Assembly: GCF_035046485.1 (NCBI RefSeq)
Contig: NC_085138.1
Coordinates: 343,368,263-343,432,262, forward strand
DNA: 64,000 nt
Reading direction: 5' to 3'
DNA from: Aedes albopictus
Lineage: Eukaryota > Arthropoda > Insecta > Diptera > Culicidae
The notes beneath the pieces are model-generated. The model searched no databases and was not told the origin of the DNA. It was given only the letters and a program-made list of their open reading frames with translations. Within the stretch, counting starts at the first letter, position 1; the number at the start of each line of letters is the position of its first letter. Below are positions 31,913 to 43,299 of this stretch, piece by piece. Position numbers and translations under genes: made by a program.

Positions 31913-32609
31913 AACTATCTCGTTTTTTGATGCGACCTTCTTCTGTCATCGTTGAAAAAAGAAAGAGAGCGAAGATGAAATGTGAGTGAGGCAGCAAAAA
32001 AAGCACGTGCCGCTCTGTCACTTTTAATACATTCGACTGTGAAACCAGGTGTGAAGGCAAAAACGGACGATTTATGGGACTGTTCGAGGCACGAACGTTG
32101 CGCACCGTCGTGTTCGATTAGAGAATACCCGCACAATATTATCAGATATATCACGAGTGGTGATCACGAGTGCGAAAACGCAAATAGAAGTGCGCGATTG
32201 CAGCCAATCAACTTGGTGTCCTCGGAGCAATTATTCAGCATACATCGAAGAAATAGTGCGCCAAAGACATCAATTTGATTTCTTGCAATCGCGCAGTTTT
32301 ATTTACGCTTTCGCACTTATAAATACTTTGTGTACAGTCTAGTAGTGAACTAAATGCGGTATATATTGTTTGTTAAAAATTCTTCAAAAATTTCATAAGA
32401 GATTCAGTAAAGACAGTTCTGTGACATTTTCTCTACTGACTATTTGGAAGCTCACATTAGATATTGACGATTGCATGAATTTATAGACTCTAGTGCAATT
32501 TCGTTTTAGTGAGATACAATTTGCACACTCACTAATATTAGTAGGCGTGTTTGCATGAAAAAATTACATTTGATCAACACAAGGCAGACGAACTCACACG
32601 ACCTCCAGT
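31913..32609. other. promoter- or LTR-like stretch before the gap
   Basis: GAAGTGCGCGATTGCA (about 32187) is partly repeated inverted as TTGCAATCGCGC (about 32283). CACTTATAAATACTTTG near 32315 contains a TATA-like box, with CAGTCTAGTAGTG about 20 bases on. This could be an LTR or a gene promoter. The assembly gap prevents a decision. Confidence 0.35.
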
Positions 32610-33109
32610 NNNNNNNNNNNNNNNNNNNNNNNNNNNNNNNNNNNNNNNNNNNNNNNNNNNNNNNNNNNNNNNNNNNNNNNNNNNNNNNNNNNNNNNNNNN
32701 NNNNNNNNNNNNNNNNNNNNNNNNNNNNNNNNNNNNNNNNNNNNNNNNNNNNNNNNNNNNNNNNNNNNNNNNNNNNNNNNNNNNNNNNNNNNNNNNNNNN
32801 NNNNNNNNNNNNNNNNNNNNNNNNNNNNNNNNNNNNNNNNNNNNNNNNNNNNNNNNNNNNNNNNNNNNNNNNNNNNNNNNNNNNNNNNNNNNNNNNNNNN
32901 NNNNNNNNNNNNNNNNNNNNNNNNNNNNNNNNNNNNNNNNNNNNNNNNNNNNNNNNNNNNNNNNNNNNNNNNNNNNNNNNNNNNNNNNNNNNNNNNNNNN
33001 NNNNNNNNNNNNNNNNNNNNNNNNNNNNNNNNNNNNNNNNNNNNNNNNNNNNNNNNNNNNNNNNNNNNNNNNNNNNNNNNNNNNNNNNNNNNNNNNNNNN
33101 NNNNNNNNN
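32610..33109. other. assembly gap (500 N)
   Basis: Exactly 500 N, probably a default gap. Apparent ORFs crossing it are artefacts. Confidence 0.99.
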
Positions 33110-33399
33110 TCACTTTAAGCTCGAAATGAAACATAAAAACTATCAAAATTTAGCCAAAATTCTCATTTTTCTTGTAAAACACGTGTTTTGAACGGTTTTC
33201 GATATTTATCGATTCAACTTTGAGGCGACTGCACAACCTCTAAATCTCACAACTTTGGGAAAATACGCCGCAGCCTACTAACCATGCAAGATTTTCTAAA
33301 AAACATTTTTTTTTCAGTTTTTCTAAAAGAAACCGTGAAGGAATTTTTGAGGTACTGAGCTGTTCTGAAGGAGTTCGTAGAAATGTTCAAAAGGAAATT
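33110..33399. other. AT-rich, nothing recognised
   Basis: Short stretch between gap and polypurine run. No feature seen. Confidence 0.4.
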
Positions 33400-34092
33400 C
33401 GGAAAAATGAAAGGAAGAAAGGGAAGATAGAAAAAGAAGGAAAGGAAGGAGGAAAGATAAGGAGGAAAGGAAGGAAAGGAAGGAAAGAAAGGAAAGGAAG
33501 GAAAGGAAGGAAAGGAAGGAAAGGAAGGAAGGAAAAGGAAAGAAAAGGAAGGAAAGGAAGGAAAGGAAGGAAAGGAAGGAAAGGAAGGAAAAGGAAAGGA
33601 AAGGAAGGAAAGGAAGGAAAGGAAGGAAAGGAAGGAAGGAAGGAAAGGAAGGAAAGGAAGGAAAGGAAGGAAAGGAAGGAAAGGAAGGAAAGGAAGGAAA
33701 GGAAGGAAAGGAAGGAAAGGAAAGGAAAGGAAGGAAAGGAAGGAAAGGAAGGAAAGGAATAGGAAAGGAAGGAAAGGAAGGAAGGAAGGAAAGGAAGGAA
33801 GGAAGGAAAGGAAGGAAAGGAAGGAAAGGAAGGAAAGGAAGGAAAGGAAGGAAGGAAGGAAAGGAAGGAAAGGAAGGAAAGGAAGGAAAGGAAGGAAAAG
33901 GAAGGAAAGGAAGGAAAGGAAGGAAAGGAAAGGAAAGGAAGGAAAGGAAGGAAAGGAAGGAAAGGAAGGAATGGAAGGAAAGGAAGGAAAGGAAGGAAAG
34001 GAAGGAAAGGAAGGAAAGGAAGGAAAGGAAGGAAAGGAAGGAAAGGGAGGAAAGGAAAGGAAAGGGAGGAAAGAAGGAAAGGAATTTCCCAA
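33400..34092 (+). repeat. polypurine GGAAAGGAA minisatellite
   Basis: About 690 bp of GGAAAGGAA / GGAAGGAA units with almost no pyrimidine on the plus strand. Minus-strand ORFs of 239 and 323 codons read as endless Phe/Pro/Ser/Leu and are artefacts. Long purine mirror sequence can form triplex DNA, and it may explain the nearby gap. Confidence 0.95.
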
Positions 34093-34490
34093 ATAACCCA
34101 TACCAAGATTTTCTTGAATAATCTTTTGAGAATTTTGAAGGAATCCCATAAGAAAAAAAAACAACTTTCTATACAAACTCCTGGAAAATTTCACTGGAGC
34201 AAAATCTTCTTCTTTCATTAATCCATGGAAGCTTTTTCAATTTCTGGATCAATTTTACTATTATTTCGGAATAATTTCCTGGCACCAATTCCTGAAAGCC
34301 TCACTATAGGAATCCCTGTAGGATTTTCAAAGAGAACCAAAGGAAGAACTTTCAAGAAATCCATGGAAGGTTATTTAAAGAAATTAAAAAATCGAATCGC
34401 TGTAATCGTTTTTGAAGAAATCGCAGGTGGAATTTCCGAAGGAATTCATGGAGAAATTTTTAAAGCAATCAATGCATCATAATCTATTTT
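34093..34490. repeat. degenerate GGAATTCC-family repeat, block E
   Basis: Units such as GGAATCCCTGTAGG and GGAATTCATGGAG. The 85-codon plus ORF at 34225-34482 follows the periodicity. Confidence 0.55.
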
Positions 34491-34499
34491 TTTTTTAGA

Positions 34500-34837
34500 A
34501 ATTTCTGCAGTTATCGCTAGTGGAGTAACCTACTTAAGAATCTTGACGGAGACATTATTGAGGTAGTGGAGGAAGAAACTGAAATGCAAATTCAAGCGGA
34601 AGAAGAGGAAAAATAACAAATAACACCAAATTCAACAAGATAGACCAATTCGATAAGGAACATTTGGAGGAAATCGACCGGGCGGCAGAGTAGCTTGGTC
34701 TGCAAAAATTTAAAGAAAACATTGTCAAAATGTCGGAGATTATCGAAGCAATTTCCATCAGCAGCGGTAAGGACCGGACGAGTGAACGACGAGCACAGTT
34801 TGCTGCGTCTCAAATCTCTGAAATGAATGATAAATGA
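34500..34837 (+). pseudogene. LINE ORF1 3' remnant
   Basis: The C-terminal end of an ORF1 related to 24155-25557. Near 34770-34810 the bases encode KDR-SERRAQFAAS, then a stop at 34835-34837; the full copy has KDRRAQFAAS. The upstream acidic Glu-rich region also corresponds. In-frame stops near 34618 and 34693 show that it is dead. Confidence 0.65.
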
Positions 34838-35077
34838 ATTTCTGTCTGTCTGTCGGTCTGTCTGTCTGACTGACCGTTATGCATTCGGAATCTACTGAGC
34901 AAAATGGTATGAAATTTTGTATGTGGGTATTTTCGGGGCCGTGGAAGGTTTTTTAGCTTGTTGTGAGACCTCTCCGGTCTTTGGAACAGGGGGCTCCCAT
35001 ACAGATGACTTTGTAGGGGACGTCCCTATAGAGCTGCATGTCAAAAACACGACGTTTGCCGGGACAGCTAGTCTCTA
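34838..35077 (+). repeat. CTGT run and dispersed-repeat tail
   Basis: A short CTGT tetranucleotide run at 34839-34870, then a stretch ending TTTGCCGGGACAGCTAGT. A similar ending, TTCGCCGGGGACAGCCTAGT, is at about 35806. These recurrent ends suggest a dispersed element of unknown class. Confidence 0.4.
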
Positions 35078-35573
35078 TAGGCTCAGTGTACCAGTTATGG
35101 CTATAGTACCTCAAATTTGCCATAGTTGATTTTCAACCTTTAATGAAGCAAATCAAGAAAAAAAAACAATCGTGGACAACAGATCACGATCACAAAAGAT
35201 GGTTGTAATCATTTCAAACTTCACAATTTGCGCAAATTATGACAGAAATAATTCATTTTGGTTAACTTTTCGGCTTCCTTGCACCCTATTTCGCCATAGT
35301 GTAGCAGTTATGGCTAATCCCATAAGGAATGTATGTAAATGGTGCGAAGTGGAACCCAAATTAACAAATGTTATCCATACCTGGTACAGCGTTCCTATCA
35401 TCGGCACATGCTGTACAAAATACTTCAACTAGTTTGGACCGTTTCTATATTTTTCCTGTATAGTATGAAAACTAATCAATAATTTGACGTATCGATGACA
35501 TTCGATGATCTTCTTCTTATTTTTATAGACATAGTTTTTCTTATGTAGTGCGATAACTGGTACAGGCACCCTA
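35078..35573. mobile_element. possible TIR element, TGTACCAGTTAT termini
   Basis: CAGTGTACCAGTTATGGC at the left and inverted CCTGTACCAGTTATCGC at the right. An internal GTAGCAGTTATGGC is related. About 500 bp, no transposase. Confidence 0.5.
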
Positions 35574-35928
35574 CATATAAAAATGCAGTGGCACACGTGT
35601 GGGACCGCGCATAACTTGCGAATGGAAGGTCCGATTTGGGTCGTTTGAGTTTTGTTCTGTTAGTTTTCACCCAAGGATGGTTCATGGGGCAAAAAAAGAT
35701 GGAAAAAATAGAGTTTTGGAAAATCTGGTTTTCATACATTTTGAACGGGGACTTGAACTTGGCTAGGGACTTGAAACGTCAAAAACGCTGTAGGCAAGAC
35801 AAAGTTCGCCGGGGACAGCCTAGTTCAGAATAAAAATGAACGAGATCGCATCGAGATAGGGAGATATCGACATGTAGAGAGGTAAAATTGCAGACTTAAG
35901 GGACCGATCATACCATCGAGATAGGGAG
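35574..35928. other. dispersed-repeat sequence, nothing coding
   Basis: Contains the TTCGCCGGGGACAGCC ending mentioned above, and the phrase ATCGAGATAGGGAGA twice (about 35849 and 35915). Confidence 0.4.
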
Positions 35929-36726
35929 AAGGGTGTCCCAAAATTTCATATGGTCAAAAATCTTGGGGGCTCACCCTGCAAATGATAGCTAAGGGTGTTA
36001 GAAACAAACTTTTTGTACGACGGAAACTTTCAGAAAATGGCGTTTGGAGGTCGCCCCGACGAGATTTTTGAAATATGGCAAATTTTTCATAATAAATTTC
36101 ATGCACATATTTTTTACCGTACAAAAATTGGCAATACCCACCATTTTTATATTTTTTACGGCTTGATATGGATCCAAATCACGTATTGATTTGGGTTTGT
36201 TAGGTTTTGTTATTCAATTACTTCATACAGGAATCAACTGGCAAAGATTTCGCTCTCTCGACTAGCTTCGTACTGCCCATTGATTTTTTAAAGATATTCT
36301 CGACAAAATCTTGAGCCATATTATCGCGTTTATCATACTTTCCTGTCGATTTTCTCAATTATTTCTCCGCACGAAGACGACCAGTCCTGGACCAGTAAAA
36401 CAGCCCAGGAATCAGTGGCAAAGTGAAAAAAGGCGAATTTGATGATCCACCTCAAATTCAAATCGCGGCTACAAACACCTTTCGTAAGAATACCAAAGTT
36501 TTAGATGCTAAGTTCCTATTCAAAACATTCTAAAAAGCAGAGCATGTCTTTTTTGACATTCACTGACTTGAGCTATCTTATCAACACCGACAATCAGATA
36601 CACCGAGAGAAATTGAACGGGTGGGATGAGATAAACCAGCGAGTTAACGTAATGTTATCCAAGATTAGAACAATTTGATTACCATAACATATATGTACAC
36701 GGCATACGATGAGACAAGGTAGACTA

Positions 36727-37394
36727 CACTAGTTTACAGCATTTTTGAACTCGGTAAGCCAATGATCATTTTTGGTGTAGAATCATGCCCTGAGTTCGAA
36801 ATCGTGAAAGAAAAAAATTACAGTAGGGCGGAAATTTTTTCGACTTTCCATACAAGGTTGATGATTTGAAATCGATTTTTGTTCTATTTTTAAGCAAAGT
36901 CGCTCACTTCAAACATCTCATACTCCGTAATCAATGCTCCGATTGAGCTGAAATTTTTACTGAAACTCGCCTACATATGATATGTCAAAAAAACGTCGAG
37001 AAAGAATTTTTAAGTTGGTTTTTTCTTGTTGAAAAAAATACATTTCTTCAAAAATTTTTAGGAATTTTGCTAAAATTTAAGAAGATCGTCCCTAAAACTC
37101 GCCAATATCTTGAATTTCATCAATCTGACGCAAAACCTATATTCAGATGATCGAATGGTATTGTATTCAGCTTTTAATTCATGGAAAAAGACTTAAAATT
37201 TTTTGAACAAAACTTGGATTTAAGTAAAATACATGTTTGGAAAAGTTGCAAAACTCAATATTGAGCTAAAACTCAAAAACTGTTCTACTTAAAATTTTTT
37301 GAAGGTCAATTTCGAAATCAGCACTAAATTGTGCTTCAAAAATTTTAGTCGTTGACAGAAGTTCACGACTTTAGTTTTATTTTGTAAACTTGTG
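36727..37394. mobile_element. CACTA-like non-autonomous element, copy 1
   Basis: The ends CACTAGTTTACA and inverted CACAAGTTTACA (11 of 12 match), flanked by CTA (36724-36726, 37395-37397). The unoccupied site is seen in the paralogous long-TIR element: ACAAGGCAGG-CTA-TTAATGG at about 59783-59802. The 3-bp duplication and CACTA start fit the CACTA/EnSpm group; assignment is inference. 668 bp, AT-rich, non-coding. Confidence 0.9.
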
Positions 37395-37913
37395 CTATTA
37401 TTGGTAAACAACAGTTTCGGACGTAAACAATTGACGTCATTTTTATGGTCCTATATGTTGACCAAATTGATAGGGACTATTAGAACGTTTTATTCATAGC
37501 TTTGAACCATTTGGACAACATCATTGTAAAACAAAAACGGCATGTTTTGCGGAATGATCACCTTCTAAATGTTATAGAAAATGTGCCGTGAGTTTTATTG
37601 TGTATTATGCCCGTATAAACCGTTATTGTCAGTACATAATTGTTAAAAATGACATGGTCTACTGTCACCATAATGTTACCATAATTCCTAAACACGTTCA
37701 AGATAAAAACTTGTTGAGCTTACGTGCTTTTTAACTTGATATGTGTTTTTAGTCAGTTCGTATGTAACATTTTTAGAAAAATACATAGAAATTCAAATTT
37801 TACCAAATGGTAAATCGTGAATAACTTTAAAACGGATAGAAAAAACGCCATGCTGTCTTCGGCAAAGTTTTTCCCTTGGTTTTTCCTCATAAAACTTCCT
37901 ATCTTTTTATGGA

Positions 37914-38090
37914 TTTTTTATCTGTATTAACGAGATTTTGAGCCCTAGGCTAGTTCATCTCGGGACCCACGCTTTACTTCCCTTCCGAAGGAAGAACTCA
38001 CATTTTGCGAGTTTGTCGGGAGTGGGATTCGATCCCAGGTCCTCGGCGTGATAGTCAAGTGTTCTAACCATCATTCCAGGTCCGCTCCAC
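37914..38090 (-). mobile_element. tRNA-derived SINE with 7-bp target duplication
   Basis: On the minus strand box A TGGAATGATGG (38068-38078) and box B GGATCGAATCC (38025-38035), then a tRNA-unrelated body (CTTCCTTCGGAAGGGAAGTA) and a T/A-rich tail. TTATGGA lies on both sides (37907-37913, 38091-38097). The other long-TIR copy has a single undisturbed CTATGGA at this place. Confidence 0.85.
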
Positions 38091-38479
38091 TTATGGAAAT
38101 TGTTTTAAATTAGCATTAGGTTGAGATACTTTTTTATGATGGGTAAAATGCATAGTATGTATATCAAAAAAACACAAATTTTACTAAATTCAAAAATTCG
38201 GTATCAAAAAGTTACCTGTAAAAACATGTCGTTAATTATTTTTCCCAAGTAGTTTGGATCTATATCAAGCTATAAAAAATATAAAAATGATGGGTATTGC
38301 CAACTTTTGTACGGTAAAAAATATTTGTATGAAATTTATTACGAAAATTGGGCATTCTTCAAAAATTCGTCATTTCTGAAAGTTGTCGTCATACAAAAGC
38401 TTGTTTCTAATACCCTTAGCTATCATTTGCAGGGTGAGCCCCAAAGCTTTTTGACCATGTGCAATTTTGGGACACCCTA

Positions 38480-39898
38480 AGGGAGAGGCATCCGCTCCGA
38501 CGATCTCAACTGACTGAGTTTAGAGCGGAGTCGATGTGACGTCTAGATTTACTAATTACCCTACCTTTTTAACATAGTTTTGAACTGAGTTGTTCTTCTT
38601 CGTCGCCTGGTGCTCCCTCTTCCACCACACAACAAGGTCCACCCCAGACGAAACATGGGGTTCCCGAGATGTTATGGATAGTGAAAATTTTGCCTGTTCC
38701 GATCATTTTGTCTATCCCTTGTATAAGGAACGGTTGCCGAACTAACATTTGTTTTAGCAACCAAATCACCTAATTTTAAGTTGATGAAAGTTATACTTAA
38801 ATCTGATGCAAATATATTTTTAAAAGATTTATTGATACTCTACCCTCTCATTTTTGATACCCATGGTCGGGTGCAACTTCGGATATCCACACCGAGACCT
38901 CATATATTAATTTCACCGCTCAGTAGCATTTTCTGTTCTGGAAAACAACAACAACGGTGGTGGAAACGACGGAAACGAAAGCTGTGAAATATAACGAAAG
39001 CGCCAAGTGCTCCCGGAAACTGCTTGGTCGGTCGGTCGGTCGTCTGACTGTTCGTTGGGGTCTTCTTGGGAGGGCGCAAACGAATCGCGCTTGGCACCGA
39101 CAGGCAAATATTAAAAGTCTCCGTGCAAAATAAAATAACGCCAATGGAGGCTCATTCCTTGGTGAGGATTACGAGAGGGAACCAGCAGCAGTGCGGAGTA
39201 CGGCAGTGTACAAATGAAATGACGGCGACGAAAAAAAAAAACACTGCAAAAAGCGTAATAATAACTTAATGATAAAAGTCGACGGTGGCAGCCAGCATGC
39301 GCCCGGCGGATTCATATATAATATTTTTACCACATCCTGGAGCCCCCACCAGGGGCAGCCACGGTGATGGAGTCTGGTGGCAAACCCGAGGGGATGGGAT
39401 TCCATTTTATTTCTAACGAGAAATATTCGCAAACCCGTCAGATTCACGCAGAACGAATTACACAGAGATTCCGCTTTCTCCACCGACCGCACGTTTTCCA
39501 CCCCGCCGCGCAAGTCTCCTCGGCATATTTAAGTAGAAAATAATAAAATTTTATCTGCTCAACCAGCAGCAGCGAGCGCGACGACGGTTTCCTTCCCCCT
39601 GTTCGGTGGGGTCATGTCACATGTGGCTTCGAGGAAGACAAAAAATGCCTCTGCAGCATGACAAAGGCCGTCGTCGCTTTCCGGCAGTGGGGCGTATTTC
39701 CGGTCGCTTTTGCGGCTGGCGCGAGGAAGATCCGGTGTCGGCTTTGGCGTGTGCTTAATCTTTGGCGGTGTCAGGTTTTGCTTCTGATTGTGATGTAAAG
39801 ATTTTTCTGGTATTTTTTAATGTATTGAAGAAACGTCATATCATGGACAGGAATTATTTTAAAAAAATATGAAAAGTATCCCAAAATGTATTCCTATT
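38480..39898. other. probably unique DNA, GC-rich 38880-39780
   Basis: 38880-39780 is clearly GC-richer than the flanks, with GGTC runs (about 39027), a CATATTTAAGTAG TATA-like word near 39525 and AGCAGC repeats. ORFs of 60-114 codons on both strands overlap and match no family. A regulatory or untranslated region of a host gene is possible. Confidence 0.4.
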
Positions 39899-41558
39899 TG
39901 GGCCATTCCATATGAAGTGATCGAAAAAATGTGAAAACTTGCAATCGACCATCACGGATTTGAACGAAATTTGGTTGAAACATTTGTTTAGATGGAAAAA
40001 GAAAGAATCCAAATTTTGGTGCCGAGCGGATCACCCCTCGGCCCGTGGCAACAACCCTCGTTTTGGCCGATATGAAAATAATCCTCTCTTTCTTTTATTT
40101 TTATCATTGGAACGATTGCACAAACACATTTTCGACCTTCGGCTTTTTTAAAGGAAATCGAATTCAGAAATAATATTTTTTTCATACAGTGTTGCCAGAT
40201 ATCATATTTTTCAATTTTAAAACTAAAAATCGATTTTTCTCAAAATACGTATATTTTTATTTTAAAAATTTTGATTCCATCCATGGTGTTCTTCACTTCT
40301 CTGCCTGGGACAATAAAGGACATGATCTATTATTCTGCGATCTACTCATAGGGGTGATGCATTCACAGTAAGAGTAAACGCAATACTAAGCATCCCCGCA
40401 CCTATTGTTTGTGTTTCCGCGGAATACTAGCATACTTGGCAACACTGCCGTAAAATTAAATCAAAATATATTTTTACAGGGATTTTTATAAGGAGTTAAC
40501 CAAAAAATAAAAATACTGAAGAGTTGAGCTACCAGTTACTCCATATTTTATCATATTCCATATTTTCAGATTCAGCTTCTGAAATTAGCTGTGGGTAATT
40601 GAATGTAGTTATATCGAAATGACATTTTCAGCACTGTTGCTTATAAATACAGCCATTAAATGTTTTCCTGAATATATTTTACGTCGATGTTGCCAAATGT
40701 ACTGAACCTAAATGAAAAAAAAACTTTAGGCCTGTTAATTAGATTGTATACTAAAGTTCTCATAAAATTAAGATTGCTACAATTAACATTACATATTTGG
40801 CAGCTCTTCTATTCATATAATGTTAAAATATATGAAATTTGTTTAGAATTGATGATCTCAATAGATAAATTTTTTTTAGTTCAACAGGTTATGCTAGTCC
40901 ATTACGATAGAGTCATAATTGATGAACTGGCAACACTGTTACATTTTTAATCTTTATTATACTTGATAATGTTCAAATCAACACAAAACGTCTTTAAATG
41001 GCATCGAACAATGTTTTTTTTTTGACGAAATTTATAAACTGCACCTGATTTTATGTGATACTTTATATGAAAAAAAAAATGAATATCTTTTCTTAAAAAT
41101 GTTATATCTCAGGAACGATGCAAATTGCCTTGGGGAGTTAAGCTTTTTCGATCGAACAACGTCTGATAAACACGATGGAATCAAAAATTTTAAAATCAAA
41201 ATATTCGTATTTTGAGAAAAATCGATTTGAAGTTTTAAAATTGAAAAATATGATATCTGGTAACACTGTATCAAAAAAATATTATTTTCTTCTGGATTTT
41301 CTTGAACGATTTCCTTCGAAAAACCCGAAGGTCGAAAATGTGTATGTGCAATCGTTTCAATGATAAAAATAAAAGAAAGATAGGATAATTTTCATATCGG
41401 CCAAAACGAGGGGTGTTGCCACGGGCCGAGGGGTGACCCGATCGGCACCAAATTTTGGATTTTTTCTTTTTCCATCTAAACACATGTTCCATCCAAATTT
41501 GGTTCAAATTCGTGATGGTCGATTGCAAGCAATCGGTCAGGTGGCGCGGAATGACCCA
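39899..41558. mobile_element. long-inverted-repeat element, TGGGYCATTCC termini
   Basis: The arms of about 390 bp (39899-40290 and 41165-41558) are inverted copies. Shared words are TTGCAATCGACCATCACG / CGTGATGGTCGATTGCAA, CTCGGCCCGTGGCAAC / GTTGCCACGGGCCGAG and TTTGATTCCATC / GATGGAATCAAA. The spacer of about 870 bp is AT-rich and non-coding. ORFs inside the arms are shadows. No clean target duplication was found. Confidence 0.8.
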
Positions 41559-42459
41559 TTTATAGGATAGATGCCCCGAACGCCCAGCGTCCTATAAATA
41601 GGACAGTCCTTTTGATGTAAATATTTTCAAAATGTGAATATTTTCAAAATTGGCACGATCTATGAGCTTTATTTCCAATGCGAAAAAAAATATTTCCCTG
41701 GAAACTTGACAATGGTTAAAAATTTATAGTTCATTTTATCGACACAGTTGTTAATCAGTAAATACAAAAGTCGATGTATGCATGATTGTATGTTTTTATG
41801 CTTGAATATTTATATGTTTGTATGTTTGTCTATTTGTATATTTATATGTATGTACGTATGTATATATGTATGTATGATCCGGCATAACTCTGAAATGCGT
41901 CAAGGAATTAGAATCATTGGTTATTGGAATTCAAGATGGCGGCTTAGGTTCCAAGATGGTGATCAAAACTCCAGAATATATGCTATTTAACGGCAATGCT
42001 GCTTCGGATACTAAATAAGCAATATGGGTATCTATCAATCGGGCATCATAAGTAGAACTCAACAATGAATATCCGACGCCCCCAGCCAACGCAAAGTCTT
42101 ATATGATGTTGAATGGGATGCTAAAGTGGAGGCCATATGCGTACATGCTTCTATTTAACCGCGTGTAAAGTGTGCGTATATCGCCTCCATTTTTTCATCC
42201 TATTCAATGTCATATGCGATCGTGTGTGAACTGGGCAATTTTGAAATCCAAGATGGCGGCCATGGAATGGTAGTTTAATCTATAATACATTGCAATATGG
42301 GTATCTATCGATCGGTCTTGATGAGTAGAAGTCAAAATTCGATATTACCGCGCCATTTTGAAATCCAAGATGGCAGACCATATCCAAGATGGCGGCCAAG
42401 GAATGAGAGTTTGAGCTATGATACCATGGAATATGGGTATCTATCGATCGGGCTCTATG
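41559..42459. repeat. TATG run and ATGGGTATCTATCGATCG tandem repeat
   Basis: 41800-41875 is a TATG/TTTG microsatellite. Afterwards ATGGGTATCTATCGATCG recurs at about 42023, 42297 and 42435, and CCAAGATGGCGGC-like words at about 41933, 42249, 42365 and 42385. This gives an irregular tandem structure of about 140-280 bp units. Confidence 0.65.
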
Positions 42460-43270
42460 AGGAAAAGGGTAGAGGGTCATGATAGACGGTAGGGTAGCGG
42501 GTAGGGTAAACAGTGGAGCAGACGGTCGGGTAGAGGGCTTGGGTGAAGGACAGAGTAGAGGGAGTGGAGTAGAAGGTTAGGGTAGATGATAGGGTAGACG
42601 GTAGGGAAGCGAGTAGGATAGAGAGTAGGGTTGAGGGTAGGAAAAAGGTTATGGTAGAGAGTAGGGTAGACGGTACGATTAAGCACAATATAGACTAGAG
42701 GGTACGGTAAAGGATAGGGAAGTATTTATGGTAGTGGATAGGGTAGTTTCTAGGGCAGATAGTAGGGTTGAAGGTTATGATAGAGCGTAGGATAGAGGGT
42801 TGGAATAGAGCACGGGTTTCCAACTAATGGTCCGCGGCCCCCTGGGGGCCGTAGAGCCAGTCCAGGGGGGGCGCGATGATACCAAAAAAAACCCAAGAGC
42901 CACAATTCGAGGAACAAATTTTCAGTATAAAACGCTCTTAGAAGAAAAAAAAAATTTCGGCTGCGCCGCTATTTTCAAGCCACGACTTAAACTGAATGTG
43001 TATGTTGACGTGTACGACATTGTTTACGAAATGTGAGTGTCAAATAAAAAAAAATACCATTTCTAGTCGAAAATCCCCAGTAAATGTCTGGCTACGCCAC
43101 TGTACCCAAATAACTCGGCTTCGTTTATGTGATTCATATTTTTTCTAAAAAAAATGCATTGGGCCCCAGATGCTTTGACAATTCATAAAGGGGGTCGCCA
43201 CCTCAAAAAGGTTGGGAACCCCAGGAATAGAGGGAAAAGGAAATAGTAATGTAGAGTAAGGTGCAGAATT
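42460..43270 (+). repeat. GGTAGGGTAGA minisatellite, split by a transposon
   Basis: Degenerate units GGTAGGGTAGAG and GTAGAGGGTAGGG fill 42460-42810 and resume at 43225-43270. The minus-strand frames of 69-77 codons are periodic (repeated YPT/LPST words). Not telomeric (TTAGG) sequence. Confidence 0.75.
42811..43224. mobile_element. non-autonomous hAT-like element with 8-bp target duplication
   Basis: The ends CACGGGTTTCCAAC and inverted CTGGGGTTCCCAAC, flanked by a perfect GAATAGAG (42803-42810, 43225-43232). The 414-bp interior has GC-rich ends and a remnant frame without recognised domains. Confidence 0.85.
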
Positions 43271-43299
43271 GAGGTGTGATTAAATGAGTTGAGGTTTTT

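Larger units (their letters stand above)
35929..38479. mobile_element. long-TIR hAT-like element, copy 1 (invaded)
   Basis: The ends are AAGGGTGTCCCAAAATTTC and inverted TAGGGTGTCCCAAAATTGC. The flanks TAGGGAGA and AAGGGAGA match 7 of 8. The arms are long (CTCACCCTGCAAATGATAGC at both ends). Against copy 2 (58614-61409) the left arm lacks about 375 bp and the interior carries two insertions, 36727-37394 and 37914-38090. No transposase frame. Confidence 0.8.

Noticed and set aside
32551..33146. ORFs of 187-192 codons across the N run
   Set aside because: They consist of unknown bases in the assembly gap.
33247..34218. 323-codon minus-strand ORF, Phe/Pro/Ser/Leu-rich
   Set aside because: It is the translation of the GGAAAGGAA polypurine repeat; two other frames are open the same way.
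34838..35825. Helitron 3' ends (GCCGGGACAGCTAGT and GCCGGGGACAGCCTAGT)
   Set aside because: Both end in CTAG followed by T, but no convincing terminal hairpin or TC start was found, so class is left open.
38900..39513. ORFs on both strands in the GC-rich block
   Set aside because: Mutually overlapping, low-complexity, no domain; the block is better described as possible regulatory DNA.
42460..42810. Telomere-like repeat
   Set aside because: Units are GGTAGGGTAGAG, not TTAGG, and too irregular.
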